From Bacillota bacterium (lineage in GTDB: Bacteria > Bacillota > Clostridia > Clostridiales > Clostridiaceae): a DNA stretch of 6,505 bases. Under the pieces are notes generated by a model that saw only the letters and a list, made by a program, of their open reading frames with translations, ran no database searches and was not told the origin of the DNA. The position numbers were made by a program, and so were the translations under genes. The stretch spans positions 1 through 6,505 of the forward strand of contig JAEZDX010000311.1 of NCBI GenBank assembly GCA_023417975.1, in the 5' to 3' direction. Shown here piece after piece: positions 1 to 5,970 of this stretch (position 1 is its first letter; every line of letters begins with the position of its first letter).

Positions 1-1
1 A

Positions 2-1501
2 GTAAAGGGATGCTATCCGGATCCTAGTGTTTGCAGAGTTGGAAATGATTTTTATCTTGTAAACAGTACCTTTGAATTTTTCCCAGGAGTTCCAGTGCTT
101 CATAGTACAGACCTGGTTCATTGGAAAACAATCGGTCACTGTATCAGCAGGTCAGGACAACTGGAATTGGCTCGAGGAGAACAGAGTCATTCCGGAATTT
201 ATGCTCCTAGTATTCGCTATAAGAATGGTATATTTTATATGATAACTACTAATGTAGGAAACAGTTCTCAAAACGGTAATTTTTATATGTATACGAAAGA
301 TCCGGCGGGAGAATGGTCCGATCCTATATTCTTAGGAACGCCGGGTATTGATCCTTCTTTGTTTTTTGATGATGACGGAAAGGATTGGTATGTGGGAACC
401 TGTTCGGAAGGAATTTACATTCAGGAGATAGATCTCATTGCCGGTAAGGTCTTAGGTGAGAGAACAGTATTATGGCATGGTACAGGAGGAGCTTATCCGG
501 AGGGACCGCATATTTACAAGAAAAATGGTTGGTACTATCTCATGATTTCCGAAGGCGGAACAGAGCGTTGTCATATGCTCACTATGGCTAAAAGCAGAGA
601 ACTATGTGGCAGCTATCATGCTTATGAAGGTAATCCGGTTATGAGCAACCGAAGCCTTGGGCTTCCAATTCAAGCTGTAGGTCATGCGGATCTGGTAGAA
701 GATCAGTATGGCAACTGGTGGGCTGTATGTCTTGGAACAAGAACCTTTGCCTATCCCCCAAGACATAATCTCGGCAGAGAGACTATGCTTATTCCGGTAG
801 ATTTTAGCGGAGACTGGCCGGTATTTGGTGAGAATGGTAAAGTGCTGGATGAATTTTCAGTTTCAGCATTGCCGGGAATGAATGGTGGAGAAGATGAAGT
901 TGATCATTATGTAACTTCTTTTGAAAACAAGCAATTGGATTTATCATGGAATGGAATATATGCTCTAGACAACTCTTTGGTTTGTGCAGGAGATGGTAGA
1001 CTTGAATTGTACGGAAACTCAAGGAAGCTGTCTGATGCTGATCAGATTGCTTGGGTTGGACGCAGACAACAGCATCACAATAGCAGCACTAAAGTCAAAC
1101 TGACATTTCCATGTACGCAAGAAGGTGAAGAGGCAGGATTGACCATATTTACGAATAACCTTCACCATTATGATGCTGCTCTTATGTATATAGATGGAAA
1201 GAGAAACCTAATATTTAGAAGACAAATAGGGTCGCTTTGGAAGATAGAAAAAGAGATTCCCTTGGCAGAAGATACGGTTCAACTGATTTTAGAATCAAAT
1301 CTGAATTTTTATACCTTCTTCTATATAGATGAGCATGATGAAAAGAAGGAACTTGGAAGAGGCGAGACGGGATATCTGACGACGGAGGTTGGAGGCGCAT
1401 TTACAGGTAATTATATTGGTTTATACTCTGTAGGGAATGGTAAGAAGTGTATTACGAAAGCGGAGTTTAGAGAGTTCCATTATGATGTGATTATTAACTA
1501 A
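2..1501 (+). CDS. GH43 family beta-xylosidase / alpha-L-arabinofuranosidase, 5'-truncated by window edge
   Basis: This glycoside hydrolase is expected to release xylose or arabinose from xylan-derived oligosaccharides by inversion. The frame is open from base 2, so the gene begins before the window; a GTG at 95 lies inside the catalytic fold and is not the start. Counting from base 2, the five-bladed propeller covers about residues 1-290. The GH43 catalytic trio is visible: general base Asp7 in YPDPS, the pKa-tuning Asp117 in GIDPSLFF, and general acid Glu167 in YPEGPH. His228 in AVGHADLV and the GRETMLIPV stretch are also typical. Residues about 310-497 form the C-terminal beta-sandwich of long beta-xylosidases (RRQQHHNSS, then GLTIFTNNLHHYDAAL). 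No secretion signal can be judged because the N-terminus is missing. The 499 residues present match the usual 510-540, so about 10-25 are absent. The family is certain; substrate preference (xylose or arabinose) is inferred. Confidence 0.95.
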   Translation, partial: VKGCYPDPSVCRVGNDFYLVNSTFEFFPGVPVLHSTDLVHWKTIGHCISRSGQLELARGEQSHSGIYAPSIRYKNGIFYMITTNVGNSSQNGNFYMYTKDPAGEWSDPIFLGTPGIDPSLFFDDDGKDWYVGTCSEGIYIQEIDLIAGKVLGERTVLWHGTGGAYPEGPHIYKKNGWYYLMISEGGTERCHMLTMAKSRELCGSYHAYEGNPVMSNRSLGLPIQAVGHADLVEDQYGNWWAVCLGTRTFAYPPRHNLGRETMLIPVDFSGDWPVFGENGKVLDEFSVSALPGMNGGEDEVDHYVTSFENKQLDLSWNGIYALDNSLVCAGDGRLELYGNSRKLSDADQIAWVGRRQQHHNSSTKVKLTFPCTQEGEEAGLTIFTNNLHHYDAALMYIDGKRNLIFRRQIGSLWKIEKEIPLAEDTVQLILESNLNFYTFFYIDEHDEKKELGRGETGYLTTEVGGAFTGNYIGLYSVGNGKKCITKAEFREFHYDVIIN

Positions 1502-1530
1502 CACATTGGGAAGTAATTTTGTTAGCAGGG

Positions 1531-1577
1531 GGTGTGGTAAAACTACTTGTTTAAGTAGTTTTACCACACCTTTTTTT
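1531..1577 (+). terminator. strong intrinsic terminator after the GH43 gene
   Basis: A perfect 18-bp inverted repeat (arms 1531-1548 and 1553-1570) closes on a 4-base loop, GTTT, and is followed directly by seven T (1571-1577). It lies 30 bases after the GH43 stop and should end that transcript. The opposite side has no matching A-run, so it looks one-directional. Confidence 0.96.
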
Positions 1578-1755
1578 GAGCAAAAATTGAGCCTAAATTA
1601 GGTATGGTTGAGTTGAATGATTAGATTAAATAGTAGGGTTGAGGAGATAGGGTAAATGTAATATTCTATGAATATTTTTGTTAAGTTGCATTTGTAGAAA
1701 ATAGCGATAAGTAAAAACTCATTCCTCTTATTCATGACTAAAAAGTAAAAAGTAT
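1578..1755. other. AT-rich spacer without a gene
   Basis: No reading frame with a ribosome site is seen on either strand. The only structure noticed is a dyad at 1660-1676, with 7-bp arms AATATTC/GAATATT around TAT. In DNA this AT-rich it may be chance. Confidence 0.5.
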
Positions 1756-1784
1756 TTGACATTCATTCTAATGGTTAGTATAAT
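1756..1784 (+). promoter_or_regulatory. consensus sigma-A promoter for the membrane protein / Xre pair
   Basis: TTGACA (1756-1761) and TATAAT (1779-1784) are separated by exactly 17 bp, a full match to the vegetative consensus. Transcription should begin near 1791. A short dyad, CTAA-TGG-TTAG (1768-1778), fills the end of the spacer up to the -10 box and could be a repressor site. The 10-mer ATTTGACATT, whose first copy (1754-1763) covers the -35 box, recurs exactly at 1801-1810 just before the ribosome site. Confidence 0.88.
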
Positions 1785-1826
1785 CAAAAATGTAAAAACA
1801 ATTTGACATTAAGGAGGATATTAGTT

Positions 1827-2126
1827 ATGAAGAAAATGGATGAAATGGAAAAGCAGATTACACTGAAGTCCATACGAGTATCTTGGGCTTTAATTGCTAT
1901 TTTTCTCTTTGGATGGGGGATTAAAAATTACATAGATGGATTAGGGCAAACATTACCCATGGTATTATTTACTTTGCAAGTTGTCATTTTTTTAATTTCA
2001 AAATATATTTATACGATTAAGGTTGATGATAAGGGCAGTAAGGACAATTTGGTTAAATCGATCATAGTTGTTTCATTTCTTGTTTTAGCAGGTTGCTTTC
2101 TTTATTATTTTAAGATTGGTTTTTAA
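1827..2126 (+). CDS. small three-helix membrane protein paired with an Xre regulator
   Basis: This is a 99-residue integral membrane protein of unknown function. The start is the ATG at 1827, set by AAGGAGG (1811-1817) nine bases upstream; a TTG in frame at 1803 lies before that site and is rejected. A charged head (MKKMDEMEKQ) is followed by three predicted helices at about residues 14-32, 43-63 and 77-95. The loop between helices 2 and 3 is lysine- and aspartate-rich (KVDDKGSKDN). No catalytic motif is seen. The next gene begins one base after this stop, so the two are co-transcribed and probably translationally coupled. Small membrane proteins of this size beside a roughly 65-residue Xre repressor are a recurring arrangement in Firmicutes, but their job is largely unknown. 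A role in sensing or in modulating the repressor is inference. Confidence 0.85.
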   Translation: MKKMDEMEKQITLKSIRVSWALIAIFLFGWGIKNYIDGLGQTLPMVLFTLQVVIFLISKYIYTIKVDDKGSKDNLVKSIIVVSFLVLAGCFLYYFKIGF

Positions 2127-2127
2127 T

Positions 2128-2316
2128 ATGAAGAATAATATCAAAGAATTACGAAAATTAAAAAATATAAGACAAGAAGATCTCGCTAACTTAGTTGGTG
2201 TAACGAGGCAAACAATTAATGCAATAGAAAATAACAAATATGACCCGACACTTGAACTTTCTATGAAGCTTGCAAAAATTTTTGATAAACATGTTGATGA
2301 AATTTTCACTTTGTGA
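2128..2316 (+). CDS. short Xre-family HTH transcriptional regulator
   Basis: This 62-residue DNA-binding protein is almost entirely one Cro/CI-type helix-turn-helix domain. The HTH lies at about residues 16-37 (RQEDLANLVGVTRQTINAIENNKYDP), and the chain ends with KLAKIFDKHVDEIFTL, the usual close of this small group. The start chosen is ATG 2128, one base after the preceding stop. No clear ribosome site precedes it, which suggests coupling to translation of the membrane gene. A TTG at 2116 would add four residues and overlap the upstream gene, and is less likely. There is no ligand-binding domain, so any signal probably comes through a partner. It likely binds its own promoter at 1756-1784; this is inferred from the family's habit and the dyad there. 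Confidence 0.93.
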   Translation: MKNNIKELRKLKNIRQEDLANLVGVTRQTINAIENNKYDPTLELSMKLAKIFDKHVDEIFTL

Positions 2317-2536
2317 TACTTTTCCTTCAACGGCAATTTTCAGAAAAACAGCTAAAAAGCGGTTGATATGTTTTCGTGAACGTAAGGTTAAAAATGAGCC
2401 CAAGATATCAATGCCATGAGCTCTACGCATGTGGAGACGGTAGTTAGATAGGAGAATATGTATAAAAAGTTGAACTGTTAAAGGAAAGAAATTTAATTTC
2501 AAATGGAAAGCATGAATACTATTTTATAAATTCTTC
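2317..2536. other. non-coding stretch with possible RNA structure
   Basis: No credible gene is present. A long reverse-strand frame here (2191-2502) continues antisense through the Xre gene and has no ribosome site. TTGATAT (2363-2369) and ATATCAA (2405-2411) are perfectly complementary and enclose two small hairpins, CGT-GA-ACG and GGTT...AGCC with one G-T pair. No known riboswitch or tRNA was recognised. No terminator with a T-run was seen after the Xre gene. Confidence 0.4.
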
Positions 2537-2578
2537 TTGACTGTAAAGTGTCTTTATACTTTAAGATACAGTTATCTT
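2537..2578 (+). promoter_or_regulatory. MerR-type promoter with 19-bp spacer and overlapping dyads
   Basis: TTGACT (2537-2542) and TAAGAT (2562-2567) are 19 bp apart, the over-long spacing that MerR-family activators correct by twisting DNA. Between them lies TAAAGT-8-ACTTTA (2544-2563). A wider pair, ACTGTA (2540-2545) and TACAGT (2567-2572), encloses it. A third dyad, AAGATA-CAGT-TATCTT (2563-2578), overlaps the -10 box and the expected start of transcription. The downstream gene encodes a MerR protein, so self-regulation is likely. A 12-bp-spaced TATACT at 2555 is too close to serve as -10. Confidence 0.72.
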
Positions 2579-2611
2579 GAGTTGAATTTTAACAGATAAG
2601 GAGAAGGTAAT

Positions 2612-4015
2612 ATGAAGGTAAAAGATGTAGAAGAACTTCTTCAGCTAACAAGAGCAAATATACGTTTTTATGAGAAGGAAGGATTGTTAAGACCTGAACG
2701 AAATGAAAATGGATATCGTACTTATAGCGAAGAGGATGTTGAACAGCTAAAGAGAATTATATTGTTTCGTAAATTAGGTATTCCAATTCAGCATATCAAG
2801 AAAATATTCAATGGAGAAGAAACAATTTCAGCTGCAGTTAGTCAAAATATTGATTCATTAAATGCTCAATTGCGAGAAATAAATGGAGCAATTGATATTT
2901 GCAAGCGGATGGAAAAGGATACGGATATAGATACCTCTTTTGATTATGATAAATATTGGGGTTTAATGAAACAAGAGGAGCTTGATGGAAATATTTTTTA
3001 TGATACTATGAAAGATTACATTGAGTTTGAAGGTAATTCATTTAAAAGTATGTGGAAAAACATTTTTCTCTATGATTTGGAGGGTAGTATAAAAAAACGC
3101 GGATGGATAATAGCATTGCTAATTATTATAGGAATTTGTGTTATTCGTGGACTAGCTGTTCAATTTATATGGAAAAGCGGGAGCTTTTGGTATGGTTTCT
3201 CATACCCATTTGTCTTGTTTATGACAATTAGTGGAATTACTTTACCTATGTATATTCTTAATAGTAAATATGCTGAAAAAGATGTGCCAAAGGAGCCATC
3301 AAAAACCATAACGAGAAAAATACCATTATTAGGATTATGGAAAGTACTAGGGGGGATTTTGTACTTTATAATATTGCTTTTTGGAATCCCAATATTTTGG
3401 GAAAGCATTATTTATGATTATCTAATGTATAGGGGCATAAATTACATTATTACAGGTTCACCTTATATTTTATATGCAATTGTAGCTTTATATTTATTTG
3501 TTTTACCTATATGGTTATACTCAAAAAATGGTATACTCAGAAACTTATGGATGAGTGAAATGGGGTTTAAGTCACATTTACCAAAACATTTAAAAAAGAA
3601 AGTTTTAGCAGTCTCGGTATGCATTTTTATAGTAATGGCCGTTGTTTATGGCACTTGGCATAATTGCATAACAGAAGAAGGTATTACGCAAAGACATTTT
3701 TGGGGGACAAAAAGTTATACATGGGAAGATATTGATTATTATACTTTATCTGCGAGGTATGATGGGACATTGCAATATACGATTATTATGAATGACGGAA
3801 CCCCTATTTCAATCATGGGTGATAGTAGTTCTTCAAATATTAATAAGAATGAATATCCAGAAGGTGAAAATGAATTTATTCTTCATTTGACAAAAAGGCT
3901 GGCAGAACAAGGAATTCCTATAAGCGTTAAAAGTTGGGAAAAGCTGCATAATAAGCTGAGTTATGACTATTGGGATGAGTATATAGAAAAAATTCGAACA
4001 ATTGTAGATAAATAA
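2612..4015 (+). CDS. membrane-anchored MerR-family regulator with extracytoplasmic C-terminal domain
   Basis: This 467-residue protein joins a MerR winged-helix head to a membrane sensor-like body. Start ATG 2612 follows AAGGAG (2598-2603) by eight bases. Residues 1-70 form the DNA-binding domain (RANIRFYEKEGLLRPERNENGYRTYSEEDVEQL, then LGIPIQHIKKIF). Residues about 75-102 look like the dimerising coiled coil. Predicted membrane helices lie near 164-184, 194-214, 240-260, 283-303 and 330-347. Positive charges cluster at 161-163, in the 215-236 loop and in the 304-330 loop, so the N-terminus is placed inside and the roughly 120-residue tail outside. The tail (ITEEGITQRHFWGTKSYTWEDIDYY, then LQYTIIMNDGTPISIM) reads as a small beta-rich domain resembling bacterial PH-like folds; that is inference. 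Classical MerR proteins are soluble and 110-280 residues long, so this would be a one-component transmembrane regulator. No efflux pump or other target gene is adjacent, so it may control its own promoter and distant genes. Confidence 0.9.
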   Translation: MKVKDVEELLQLTRANIRFYEKEGLLRPERNENGYRTYSEEDVEQLKRIILFRKLGIPIQHIKKIFNGEETISAAVSQNIDSLNAQLREINGAIDICKRMEKDTDIDTSFDYDKYWGLMKQEELDGNIFYDTMKDYIEFEGNSFKSMWKNIFLYDLEGSIKKRGWIIALLIIIGICVIRGLAVQFIWKSGSFWYGFSYPFVLFMTISGITLPMYILNSKYAEKDVPKEPSKTITRKIPLLGLWKVLGGILYFIILLFGIPIFWESIIYDYLMYRGINYIITGSPYILYAIVALYLFVLPIWLYSKNGILRNLWMSEMGFKSHLPKHLKKKVLAVSVCIFIVMAVVYGTWHNCITEEGITQRHFWGTKSYTWEDIDYYTLSARYDGTLQYTIIMNDGTPISIMGDSSSSNINKNEYPEGENEFILHLTKRLAEQGIPISVKSWEKLHNKLSYDYWDEYIEKIRTIVDK

Positions 4016-4085
4016 ATCTTGGGAAATACGAATGGAACAGGGTATTTGATAGTAGTATGTTTTAAAAGAGCATTGTGTGACAAGC

Positions 4086-4109
4086 GGTTAGGTCATACCT
4101 GTGTTAACC
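4086..4109 (+). promoter_or_regulatory. nested inverted repeat, candidate operator before the AraC gene
   Basis: An outer pair GGTTA (4086-4090) / TAACC (4105-4109) encloses a perfect inner dyad AGGT-CAT-ACCT (4090-4100). It ends nine bases before the AraC ribosome site AGGAGG. No convincing -35/-10 pair was found in 4016-4129; TTGATA at 4046 lacks a good partner. The dyad may be a binding site or an mRNA hairpin. Confidence 0.45.
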
Positions 4110-4117
4110 TTTTATTC

Positions 4118-4123
4118 AGGAGG
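4118..4123 (+). promoter_or_regulatory. ribosome binding site that sets the AraC start
   Basis: AGGAGG lies six bases before ATG 4130. It rules out the 37-codon upstream extension to a TTG at 4019, which runs through the intergenic dyad and encodes no family sequence. Confidence 0.9.
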
Positions 4124-4129
4124 TGTAAT

Positions 4130-4669
4130 ATGCATGCATGGGAAGCAATACAAAACTCATTGAACTATATTGAAGACCATTTGTCAGAGAATATAATGAT
4201 AGAAGCTCTTGCAAAGGAGGCTTCATTATCACAGTATTATTTTCAACGCTTGTTTGGGCGTTTAGTGAAAAAATCTGTAAATGAATATGTAAGGTTACGC
4301 AGGTTGGCAAAAGCTTCCGAAGATTTAAAAAATAAAGAAAAGCGAATCATTGATGTGGCACTTGACTATGGATTTTCAGACCATGCCAACTTTACTCGTG
4401 CATTTAAAGATGCATATGGCATCACGCCGGATGAATATCGTGCTTCTCCTGTTATATTCAATCATTTTATCAAGCCGGATCTACGATTGAAGTATGTCGT
4501 AGTTGATGAAAATGTACCGTTGATCGCTGATGGTATTGTGGTTGAAATGGCCCGTAGAATGCTGGATGAATCGCGCACATTTATTGGAATAGAAGGCGAA
4601 GTGCCTGATAGTGAATTAACAGGAGGCAAAGCTACCGGCATCGCTACTACCGGGATAATATGGGATTAA
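4130..4669 (+). CDS. N-terminal piece: AraC-family HTH plus start of GyrI domain (179 residues)
   Basis: This is the part still translated from the native start. Two AraC helix-turn-helix units are clear: residues about 24-45 (IEALAKEASLSQYYFQRLFGRLV) and about 73-105 (IIDVALDYGFSDHANFTRAFKDAYGITPDEYR), the second carrying the family signature. A short linker leads into the GyrI-like fold from about residue 115 (LRLKYVVVDENVPLIADGIVVEMARR, then TFIGIEGEVPDSE), which stops at Asp179. A product this size would keep complete DNA-binding motifs but lack a working effector pocket, so it could still bind DNA without ligand control. Whether it is stable is unknown. Confidence 0.7.
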   Translation: MHAWEAIQNSLNYIEDHLSENIMIEALAKEASLSQYYFQRLFGRLVKKSVNEYVRLRRLAKASEDLKNKEKRIIDVALDYGFSDHANFTRAFKDAYGITPDEYRASPVIFNHFIKPDLRLKYVVVDENVPLIADGIVVEMARRMLDESRTFIGIEGEVPDSELTGGKATGIATTGIIWD

Positions 4670-5482
4670 TTTCATCGTCAGAAACCGAACATTCTGAATT
4701 TACAGCACAATGGCAATGAATTTGGTATTCTTTATATGGGAGATGCCAGAGAAGGCTGCTGTACCTACATGGCAGGAGCGGAAGCCACCGAAAATGTACA
4801 GGGAGAGGGATATGCTGCATATACACTACCAATCGGTGAATATGCCGTTTGCTGCTTTGAGGCGGAAAACTTTGCAGAACTAATTGGTTCCGCAATTTTC
4901 AAAGCGGCCTCATTTATGAACAGCTGGATGAAAAATCACAGCCTGACTTGCGGCAATTTCGCTGCCGAGATGTACTATGCTACGACTCCAGATGCAAGCT
5001 ATATGGAGCTATGGCTGCCATTAAGCTCAACGCAAAGGATACTGAAAACAAAGAAGACATGGGATAAAACCAATGGAATACATAAGCCGTCTATGGCAAA
5101 AATCAGTGCCTATGTAAATAACCCTTTGTTTGAATGTTTGTGCAAACATGTGGAGACAGAATATCAGAGCAAGCCTGTGCTGGAATACAGCAGATGTTCC
5201 ATGCAGTATGGATGGAATGTGAAATATAAAAAGGCGGGACGTACTTTATGTACCCTGTATCCAATGGAGGGATACTATATTGCCCTTATTGTCATTGGTG
5301 ATCGTGAGCGAACAGAAACGGAATTGATGCTCCCATTTTTTACAGAGTATTTACAGCAGCTATATTACGAAACGAAAACCGGTATGGGTCAGAAGTGGCT
5401 CATGATCAACGTGACGGATGATGCAGTATTGGAGGATGTTAAGCAATGTATCGCCATCCGAAGAGGTAAAAAAAAGAAGTAA
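4670..5482 (+). CDS. C-terminal piece: rest of GyrI-like domain plus DUF3788-like domain, probably not translated
   Basis: The frame continues without a break from the internal stop. The first part completes the GyrI/Rob-type small-molecule-binding domain (NEFGILYMGD, GCCTYMAGAEA, a YTLPIGEYAVCCF strand, closing at ELWLPL, codons 293-298 of the full frame). Codons about 323-445 resemble DUF3788, a family of about 130 residues with unknown function: YSRCSMQYGWNVKYKKAGRTLCTLYPMEGYYIALIVIG, ending in ITNV-like MINVTDDAVLEDVKQCIAIR. The tail is lysine-rich. The first in-frame ATG (4736) has no ribosome site and sits mid-domain, so independent translation looks unlikely. The DUF3788 assignment is from remembered family pattern and is moderately sure. 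Confidence 0.6.
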   Translation, partial: FHRQKPNILNLQHNGNEFGILYMGDAREGCCTYMAGAEATENVQGEGYAAYTLPIGEYAVCCFEAENFAELIGSAIFKAASFMNSWMKNHSLTCGNFAAEMYYATTPDASYMELWLPLSSTQRILKTKKTWDKTNGIHKPSMAKISAYVNNPLFECLCKHVETEYQSKPVLEYSRCSMQYGWNVKYKKAGRTLCTLYPMEGYYIALIVIGDRERTETELMLPFFTEYLQQLYYETKTGMGQKWLMINVTDDAVLEDVKQCIAIRRGKKKK

Positions 5483-5498
5483 TCCGGAGGTAATGATT

Positions 5499-5966
5499 AT
5501 GCCAATAATATCAAAAATCAATCTGTTGGAGCAACCGGAGCAGCATGTTTTGTCTATCCGCAGCATGATTCATTTGAATGATTACCCCAATACTGCCAAA
5601 CAAGCCTATGAGGTAATTATGGAGTATGCAGTATGTAAGGGTCAGCTGCTCTCTGGTGGTCCTTTTGTGTGCTACCATAACGCCGACTTAGAAAATCTTG
5701 ATGTAGAAATGGGTTTTCCTGTTGCAAGGGCAGTATTGGGAGATAATTCTATCACGGGATATACTATTCCTGCTCAAAAAGCGGTGTCAGGCATATTCTT
5801 AGGAGCATATGAAGATACTGATCCGCTGATGTTTGAAATTATTCAGTGGATAAAAGCGCATGGCTATAAACAGCAAGGAAAGGTTTTTAATTATTATTTG
5901 AACGATGATAGTCGCAATGAAAGTGAACTGCTTACACAGATTGTTGTGCCTATAAAATATATTTGA
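5499..5966 (+). CDS. stand-alone GyrI-like small-molecule-binding protein
   Basis: This 155-residue soluble cytoplasmic protein consists of one GyrI-like (SbmC / Rob C-terminal, BmrR-type) ligand-binding domain. Recognisable parts are the first strand (EQHVLSIRSMIHLNDYP), the central DVEMGFPV (68-75), the Gly-rich turn before LGAYEDTDPL, the helix FEIIQWIKAHGY (112-123) and the closing SELLTQIVVPI, with acidic Glu143 before the last strand. Start ATG 5499 is fixed by GGAGG (5486-5490) eight bases away; the ATG at 5493 is too close to it, and the frame's upstream extension overlaps the AraC gene. It begins 16 bases after the AraC frame ends, so the two were one operon. Relatives bind cationic drugs or hydrophobic compounds, or inhibit gyrase. 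It lacks any HTH and may sequester or hydrolyse a compound, or serve as an effector partner; the exact role is unknown. Confidence 0.88.
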   Translation: MPIISKINLLEQPEQHVLSIRSMIHLNDYPNTAKQAYEVIMEYAVCKGQLLSGGPFVCYHNADLENLDVEMGFPVARAVLGDNSITGYTIPAQKAVSGIFLGAYEDTDPLMFEIIQWIKAHGYKQQGKVFNYYLNDDSRNESELLTQIVVPIKYI

Positions 5967-5970
5967 TAAA

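Larger units (their letters stand above)
4130..5482 (+). pseudogene. AraC HTH - GyrI-like - DUF3788-like regulator interrupted by an in-frame TAA
   Basis: A single frame of 451 codons, counting both stops, encodes one three-domain protein but is broken at codon 180 by TAA (4667-4669). The two sides stay in the same frame, so this is a base substitution and not an indel. The sequence just before the stop (TTGIIWD) and just after (FHRQKPNILNLQHNGNEFGILYMGD) joins into a normal GyrI-like domain in which the stop replaces one residue, so no other damage is seen. Intact, it would have been a ligand-responsive AraC-type regulator of about 450 residues, longer than the usual 280-300 of AraC-GyrI proteins because of the added C-terminal domain. 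Possible readings are a recent nonsense mutation, a sequencing error, or (least likely) readthrough. The absence of further lesions argues that the break is recent. Confidence 0.82.

Noticed and set aside
804..1400. Reverse-strand frames inside the GH43 gene
   Set aside because: They lie opposite a well-supported conserved gene and have no start signals or recognisable sequence.
95..1501. GH43 gene starting at the GTG at 95
   Set aside because: The frame is open to base 2 and already encodes the catalytic YPDPS motif upstream; the gene starts before the window.
1803..1826. TTG start at 1803 for the small membrane protein
   Set aside because: The ribosome site AAGGAGG (1811-1817) lies inside this extension and is correctly spaced for ATG 1827.
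2191..2502. Reverse-strand 103-codon frame across the Xre gene and the gap
   Set aside because: It is antisense to a clear HTH gene for its C-terminal part, has no ribosome site and shows no family motif.
3160..3408. Reverse-strand frame inside the MerR gene
   Set aside because: Shadow of the membrane-helix coding sequence, with no ribosome site.
4024..4047. AAATAC...GTATTT hairpin after the MerR gene as a terminator
   Set aside because: Only 6 bp, AT-rich, with a 12-base loop and no T-run following.
4019..4129. TTG start at 4019 for the AraC gene
   Set aside because: The extension has no ribosome site and reads through the intergenic dyad; AGGAGG six bases before ATG 4130 fits the family N-terminus.
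5418..5498. Longer GyrI-like protein starting inside the AraC frame
   Set aside because: The first 27 codons overlap the DUF3788-like coding sequence out of frame; GGAGG at 5486 fits ATG 5499.
4116..5566. Reverse-strand frames opposite the AraC/GyrI genes
   Set aside because: All are short, lack start signals and oppose conserved domains.
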